A stretch of DNA of 64,000 nucleotides from Chloroflexi bacterium GWB2_54_36 (GTDB lineage: Bacteria; Chloroflexota; Anaerolineae; Anaerolineales; Anaerolineaceae). Both the position numbers and the translations under genes were made by a program. Under the pieces are notes generated by a model. It was not told the origin of the DNA. It did not search any database and worked only from the letters and a program-made list of their open reading frames with translations. This document shows positions 59,921-64,000 of this stretch, piece by piece (position 1 is the stretch's first letter; every line of letters starts with the position of its first letter). The DNA is taken from contig MGMG01000077.1 of NCBI GenBank assembly GCA_001796355.1, positions 43,844 to 107,843 of the forward strand, written 5' to 3'.

Positions 59921-59949
59921 ATTATAAACCAGCAAGGGTTTGGATACAA
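59921..59949 (-). promoter_or_regulatory. Promoter of the 44-aa/DUF5317/NHLP-like cluster
   Basis: On the minus strand TTGTAT, 17 bases, TATAAT. It gives a leader of about 130 bases before ATG 59781 and starts inside the 190-base gap after the BTAD gene. Confidence 0.7.
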
Positions 59950-59972
59950 TTAAATTGCTAAACGTGGCATTT

Positions 59973-62900
59973 TCAGCGGATCACCCTTCGCTCACGGGTT
60001 AAGTTATCATATAACGCGCGGGTCTGTGGTGATGGCTGGGCGTTCATTTCCTTGTGGAGAATTTTCTTGAACTGATCATATTGCTGCATAACCGCCACAA
60101 TATTCCCTGTAGCCGCCAGCGCTCGCATTGCCAGGCAAACCATGGTTTCGTGGGTTGGGTCGAAATCCAGCAAGGTCTGGGCAGTGATCAACGATTCATC
60201 CAGCTCGCCGCGTTTCAACTGCAATTCAGCCAGTTGCACCATTGCATCCGTAGCCAGTTGGTGGAAACGCTCGCGCTCGGTTATCGCCCACTGCTCCGAA
60301 ATATCAGGGGCAAAATAGCCTTTATAAATTTTGACTGCTTCTTTAAGAAGACTAATTCGCTTTTCTTCATCCAAATCCCGGCGCGCCTGGTTTAGACTAT
60401 TTGTAAAATTTTCAAAATCGGCTTCGTAATCCATCCCGCGGTTGAAAGTATAGATTTCATTCTCGAAAAGAACCACATCCTTGCCTGCCGCATGGCGCAG
60501 CCGGTAAATCGTATTCTTGAAGCGCAGTTTTAATTCTGCCGGAGTCGAGTCCAACCAGAAAATTTCGCCGATTTCTTCCTTTGTCATGCCCCCCGAATGG
60601 AGCAGCAATAAGATAAGCAAATCCCGCGCATTTTGTGTCATCCATTCAGCCCCGGTAATCACATGGTCACCGATTTTGACCTGGACTTTTCCAAAAGTAG
60701 TAAAGGCGAGTTCAGGCGGGGAAAGATGCACAATTTGCGACCGCCGCCGAAACTGCTTCCGGATAGCGGGTAGTTTTTGGTCCAATTGGATGGCAAGCGA
60801 ATGTAGTTCTACGAACTGCTGGAAGATATCAGTCGGAAGATCACGAACTTTGACAACACTCGCCAAAGTTTGTCCTTCGGACATAATTAAATGATTGAAT
60901 TCTGGGCTGCGACTCACATCCGCCAGGTAACCTAGCGTGTTCCGCGCCAAATCATATTCACCCACAACGGCAGACGCTGCCGCTAGCAATAATCTGCAGC
61001 GGTTCGACTCCACGATGTGGCCTTCGGCTATGAAAAAATCAAGTGCCTCTTTTAATTCCTTTACTGTCGAAATCTTTTGATCAATCACCAGGCTGATTCT
61101 GCCGCTCAGGAGATTGCAGAGGTATTTTTCATAATCCGAGCCTGACTTAATCGCAAAATCTATTGCATCTTTAAGGATTATCTGGGCTTTTTTTGGTGAC
61201 CCACCAGCTAACGCCAGGTGAGCATCGGAATATACTAAATAAAAATGCAATGGTTGATCTTCAATTTGAGAATCAATTTCGGCTGCCTTTTTGTATGCCT
61301 CTTCAGCTTCATTTGTGGATTTTAAGTCACGGAACAAATCGCCTAGGCTGGTCAAAGCAAATGCTTCTAACCGTTGGTAACCTCCCAAGCGCGCATATTG
61401 GATGGAATTTTCAAGCTCTACTAATGCCTGTTCGTAATCGCCAATCAAATGATGCAGCACACCCAAATTGTTAAGTAAATTGGCTTGCCAAACCACATTA
61501 CCAGTTGTCTGGTAATAAGTCAGCACATCACGATAAGTGGCCTCGGCTATGGTAAACTGCCCCAAAAAACGCATGACCACGCCAAGCTCAAGTCCTGCTT
61601 TTGAGGCCCCCTCCAAATAATCTGCCTGGATGAAAATCTCTCGGGCCTTTTGCAACCAATCCCTTGCATCCGTTAGTTTTCCGGATTGGAGAAAGGTTGC
61701 TCCTTTGGAATGGAAAGCACTCGCCAAGATTGTTAAATATTCTTTGTGAGGTTTTGCCAGTTCGATTACACGATTAGAATCGTCAATAGAAGGTTGGTAA
61801 TTTCCGGCCATTCTATAGGCTACAGATCGGCGGACCAATGTATTTAATTGGACCTCAAGATCACGTTCATCCTCGAGCAGATTGAGTGCCTGGCTGGTCA
61901 ACTGGATGCCGGCTTTTGGGTCACCAAGCATCATCATCGCCGCTCCTTGGATAGAAAGCAGACCCGGAGAACGGTTAACCGACTGAGAAGGTAATTTCTC
62001 GATCCAATCTTTCAGGGTTACCAGGCGCCCCTGAGAGATCATAGACTGCCCGGCGTTCTCGATCATGGCCGCGGTCATTTCCTCATCCCCGAGCTGAACG
62101 CAAACATGGTAAGCACGTTCCCAATCGTGCTTTTGCTGGTGATAATTTACTAGCTGGAGGTAGATTTTGCGCGTTTCCTCAGGATACAAACGCGTCATCT
62201 GGTTTTGTAGAAAATCGCGAAACAGGTGGTGGTAGCGCAGCCAGAGATGATCTTCAATAATCGGCAGTGTAAACAAGTTGTTTCGTTGCACATCATCCAT
62301 CAAAGCCGACCAGTTGGCCTCGATGCCCAGTCCTTTGCCTATCACTTCAGCGCAGCGTTCCGCGTCAAATTCCTCCAGCAAGGAGCTGCGAAAGAGAAAT
62401 TGCTTGACTTCATCACGCTGATGCTCAAGTACCTGCTGCGCCAGGTATTCGTACAAACCTACCCCGGTCACCCCTCGCCCTTGCAGTCGGGTCGTTACAC
62501 GCCCATTTTCGATATCCGTTGATAGCACCAGACCGGTGATCCAGCCTTCTGTCGTATGCGCCAATTCGGCGGCATCTGGCTCGCTGAGCACCACGCGGTG
62601 GTTCTGCAAATAAAGGTTCTGAATTTCGCTAACGTTGAAAGCCAGGTCCTCAAAACCGAGGCCGCCCACCGTCGACCGGGCAACCAGCAGCGGCATATCA
62701 GCCAGCGGCAGCAGCCGGCGGGATGAGATGACCAGGTGACAATTTTCATCCGCGGTCATAATGAAGCGGTTGATGAAATAGTTGATATCCTGGTTTTCCT
62801 CGACCAGGTGATAATCATCCACCACGAGTAGGAAATGCTCGGTGATGGTCTCGAAAATGTCATTGATGACCAAAGAAACCAGCGCATCCAGGTTTAGCCG

Positions 62901-63227
62901 TGCCTGCGACATCCCCTGCAGCGCGGGCATGCAATTTTTCCCAAAATCCGGGAAAGTGGTTTGAATGGCAGCAATAAAATGCGCAATAAAGCGCTGTGGA
63001 TCGCGGTCTAAATCGTCGAGCGACAACCAGCAAACCGGCTGCAATGTTTGGTGAACAAAATCGACAAGTAAGGAGGTTTTACCGTAACCCGCCGGGGCAG
63101 CCACGATGATCAGACGTTTATCGATCGCCTCTTCCAGAACAGCCAACAACCGCGGCCGGCTTATAATCTCTCCCCGGCGCCGCGGGATGATCAATTTAGT
63201 ACGGGTGATCGGAATCGAATTTTCCAT
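59973..63227 (-). CDS. MalT-like ATPase/TPR regulator with wHTH-BTAD output
   Basis: A 1084-residue transcriptional regulator. Residues 1-330 are a STAND-type ATPase like MalT (TKLIIPRRRGEIISRPRLL, Walker A IIVAAPAGYGKTSLLVDF, LLVVDDYHLVEE, VISSRRLLPLADMPLL). Residues 400-830 are TPR repeats (LLNNLGVLHHLIGDYEQAL, SLGDLFRDLKSTNEAEEAY). From about 835 comes an OmpR-like winged helix (FGKVQVKIGDHVITGAEWMT, IGEIFWLDSTPAELKLRFKNTIYRLRHA), then a bacterial transcriptional activation domain (MDYEADFENFTNSLNQARRD ... AMRALAATGNIVAVMQQYDQF). The inducer is unknown. It heads the minus-strand run down to HD-GYP. Confidence 0.92.
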   Translation of the reverse strand: MENSIPITRTKLIIPRRRGEIISRPRLLAVLEEAIDKRLIIVAAPAGYGKTSLLVDFVHQTLQPVCWLSLDDLDRDPQRFIAHFIAAIQTTFPDFGKNCMPALQGMSQARLNLDALVSLVINDIFETITEHFLLVVDDYHLVEENQDINYFINRFIMTADENCHLVISSRRLLPLADMPLLVARSTVGGLGFEDLAFNVSEIQNLYLQNHRVVLSEPDAAELAHTTEGWITGLVLSTDIENGRVTTRLQGRGVTGVGLYEYLAQQVLEHQRDEVKQFLFRSSLLEEFDAERCAEVIGKGLGIEANWSALMDDVQRNNLFTLPIIEDHLWLRYHHLFRDFLQNQMTRLYPEETRKIYLQLVNYHQQKHDWERAYHVCVQLGDEEMTAAMIENAGQSMISQGRLVTLKDWIEKLPSQSVNRSPGLLSIQGAAMMMLGDPKAGIQLTSQALNLLEDERDLEVQLNTLVRRSVAYRMAGNYQPSIDDSNRVIELAKPHKEYLTILASAFHSKGATFLQSGKLTDARDWLQKAREIFIQADYLEGASKAGLELGVVMRFLGQFTIAEATYRDVLTYYQTTGNVVWQANLLNNLGVLHHLIGDYEQALVELENSIQYARLGGYQRLEAFALTSLGDLFRDLKSTNEAEEAYKKAAEIDSQIEDQPLHFYLVYSDAHLALAGGSPKKAQIILKDAIDFAIKSGSDYEKYLCNLLSGRISLVIDQKISTVKELKEALDFFIAEGHIVESNRCRLLLAAASAVVGEYDLARNTLGYLADVSRSPEFNHLIMSEGQTLASVVKVRDLPTDIFQQFVELHSLAIQLDQKLPAIRKQFRRRSQIVHLSPPELAFTTFGKVQVKIGDHVITGAEWMTQNARDLLILLLLHSGGMTKEEIGEIFWLDSTPAELKLRFKNTIYRLRHAAGKDVVLFENEIYTFNRGMDYEADFENFTNSLNQARRDLDEEKRISLLKEAVKIYKGYFAPDISEQWAITERERFHQLATDAMVQLAELQLKRGELDESLITAQTLLDFDPTHETMVCLAMRALAATGNIVAVMQQYDQFKKILHKEMNAQPSPQTRALYDNLTRERRVIR

Positions 63228-63502
63228 CAGGGGTGGCAGAAATCCGGTTAAATATCCACACTAACGCTGACTTAGTGCACAAGGACTATTTACAACCATC
63301 CCCCTGGGTTGTGTCGTTCCTCAGTTCTCAGACATAATCATACCCGGTATCTGAATTCAAAGGTATAAAAATAGGATTGGATTTCCTAAGAAGTGATATT
63401 AATCCGCGATTTTTCGGCCAGGGTTGAAAGGGTTGGAAATCAAGCTAAAATGTCCAGTTTCGGATTACAATCTGATCGAACCACTAATCATTGGAGGGAA
63501 TT

Positions 63503-64000
63503 TTGAACTATAAATACTTGGGTCAAACCGGCGTCAAAGTATCCCAGTTGTGCTTTGGCACCATGTCCTTTGGTGATGAAGCCGATGAAGAAATGTCCGG
63601 GAAGCTCTATAGCCGCTGTCGCGATGCCGGGATCAATTTTTTCGATTGCGCCAATATGTATTCCACCGGCAAGGCAGAGGAAATTCTGGGTAAGTTGATC
63701 GCTGGGCACCGCAATGAGGTCGTCCTGACCAGCAAAGCATATTTTCCCATGGGCAGGGATGTCAACGCCCGCGGCGCCTCTCGTTATCACCTGTTCAATT
63801 CCGTCGAGGAAAGCTTGCGGCGCTTGAAAACCGACCGCATCGATGTATTTTTCATCCATCGCTTCGATGATTTCACCGCGCTCGAAGAAACGCTGCGGGC
63901 GCTGGATGATCTGGTGAGTATGGGTAAAATCTTATATCCAGCCGCCAGCAATTTCGCTGCCTGGCAGGTGATGAAGGCTATTGGTCTTTCTGACCTGCAC
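63503..64000 (+). CDS. Aldo/keto reductase, partial
   Basis: NAD(P)H-dependent oxidoreductase of the AKR superfamily; 166 residues are visible and the gene runs off the window, so it is absent from the ORF track. Motifs are YKYLGQTGVKVSQLCFGTMSFGD, the catalytic Asp and Tyr in FFDCANMYSTGKAEEILGK (Tyr in NMYSTG), the Lys in VLTSKAYFPMG and the His in IDVFFIHRFDDFTALEETLRAL. The start is TTG 63503, five bases after GGAGGG. It looks like the AKR11/12-like YghZ/Tas group, but the substrate is unknown. Confidence 0.9.
   Translation, partial: MNYKYLGQTGVKVSQLCFGTMSFGDEADEEMSGKLYSRCRDAGINFFDCANMYSTGKAEEILGKLIAGHRNEVVLTSKAYFPMGRDVNARGASRYHLFNSVEESLRRLKTDRIDVFFIHRFDDFTALEETLRALDDLVSMGKILYPAASNFAAWQVMKAIGLSDLH

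Noticed and set aside
63228-63502. Search for SARP-type repeats upstream of the BTAD gene
   Set aside because: No heptamer repeat matching TACCAAC was seen, so autoregulation is not supported.

Overview
The window looks like chromosomal core DNA of an uncultured member of the Chloroflexota, most likely class Anaerolineae. This is an inference from gene content. The clues are a DUF5679-like zinc ribbon fused to TopA, a DUF5317 membrane protein, many secreted or lipoprotein-like products with Thr/Pro-rich TPTATP-type linkers, a MalT/BTAD-type regulator, multi-GAF RsbU-like phosphatases, and short dispersed palindromes. No phage, IS element, integron or CRISPR array is visible.

Layout. 1-6184 (minus) is a translation/secretion/DNA operon: ffh, rpsP, khpA, rimM, dprA, manC, topA (topA runs off the left edge). 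6185-6854 is a gene-free stretch full of small palindromes. 6855-13743 (plus) holds a DegV protein, a DUF1015 protein, a TolB-like beta-propeller lipoprotein, an M23 peptidase and an NBR1-Ig-like lipoprotein. 13759-18253 holds queG, a second beta-propeller protein, a two-gene permease unit and a LysM protein. 18643-23235 is a partner-switching module: STAS, RsbW-like kinase and a six-GAF PP2C phosphatase. 23333-27923 holds a DivIC-like protein, tRNA-Leu(CAG), a histidine-kinase-like sensor without the acceptor His, a LysM protein with an apparent frameshift, and an LCP ligase. 28045-34323 holds a tyrosine-recombinase-like protein lacking its catalytic residues, tilS, a receiver-TadZ fusion, a sirtuin and mutL. 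34463-42523 (plus) holds a HAD phosphatase, an S41 protease, a PDZ protein, a flippase-like protein, an S1-domain protein, pyrG and eno. 42722-50555 (mostly minus) holds a hydrolase, a uracil-DNA glycosylase, cyclophilin, queA, ruvB, upp (plus), moaA, an M50-like protease and tpiA. rnpB follows at 50673-51055 with a near-consensus promoter. 51283-56550 (minus) is a complete branched-chain amino-acid-type ABC importer. 56996-63227 contains an orphan membrane protein and then, all on the minus strand, a large MalT/BTAD regulator, a 44-residue membrane peptide, DUF5317, a small protein resembling the NHLP/Os1348-type leader fold, and a GAF/HD-GYP protein. An aldo/keto reductase runs off the right edge.

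The most promising candidate for an undescribed system is 57543-63227. It combines a SARP/MalT-type regulator, a promoter followed by an 11-bp-period heptamer direct repeat, an untracked 44-aa membrane peptide, DUF5317 and an RiPP-precursor-like protein. Close behind are several proteins that keep a family fold but have lost key catalytic residues: the recombinase-like protein, the His-less sensor kinase, and the receiver-TadZ fusion with a broken P-loop. All functional statements come from reading motifs by eye; no database search was run.
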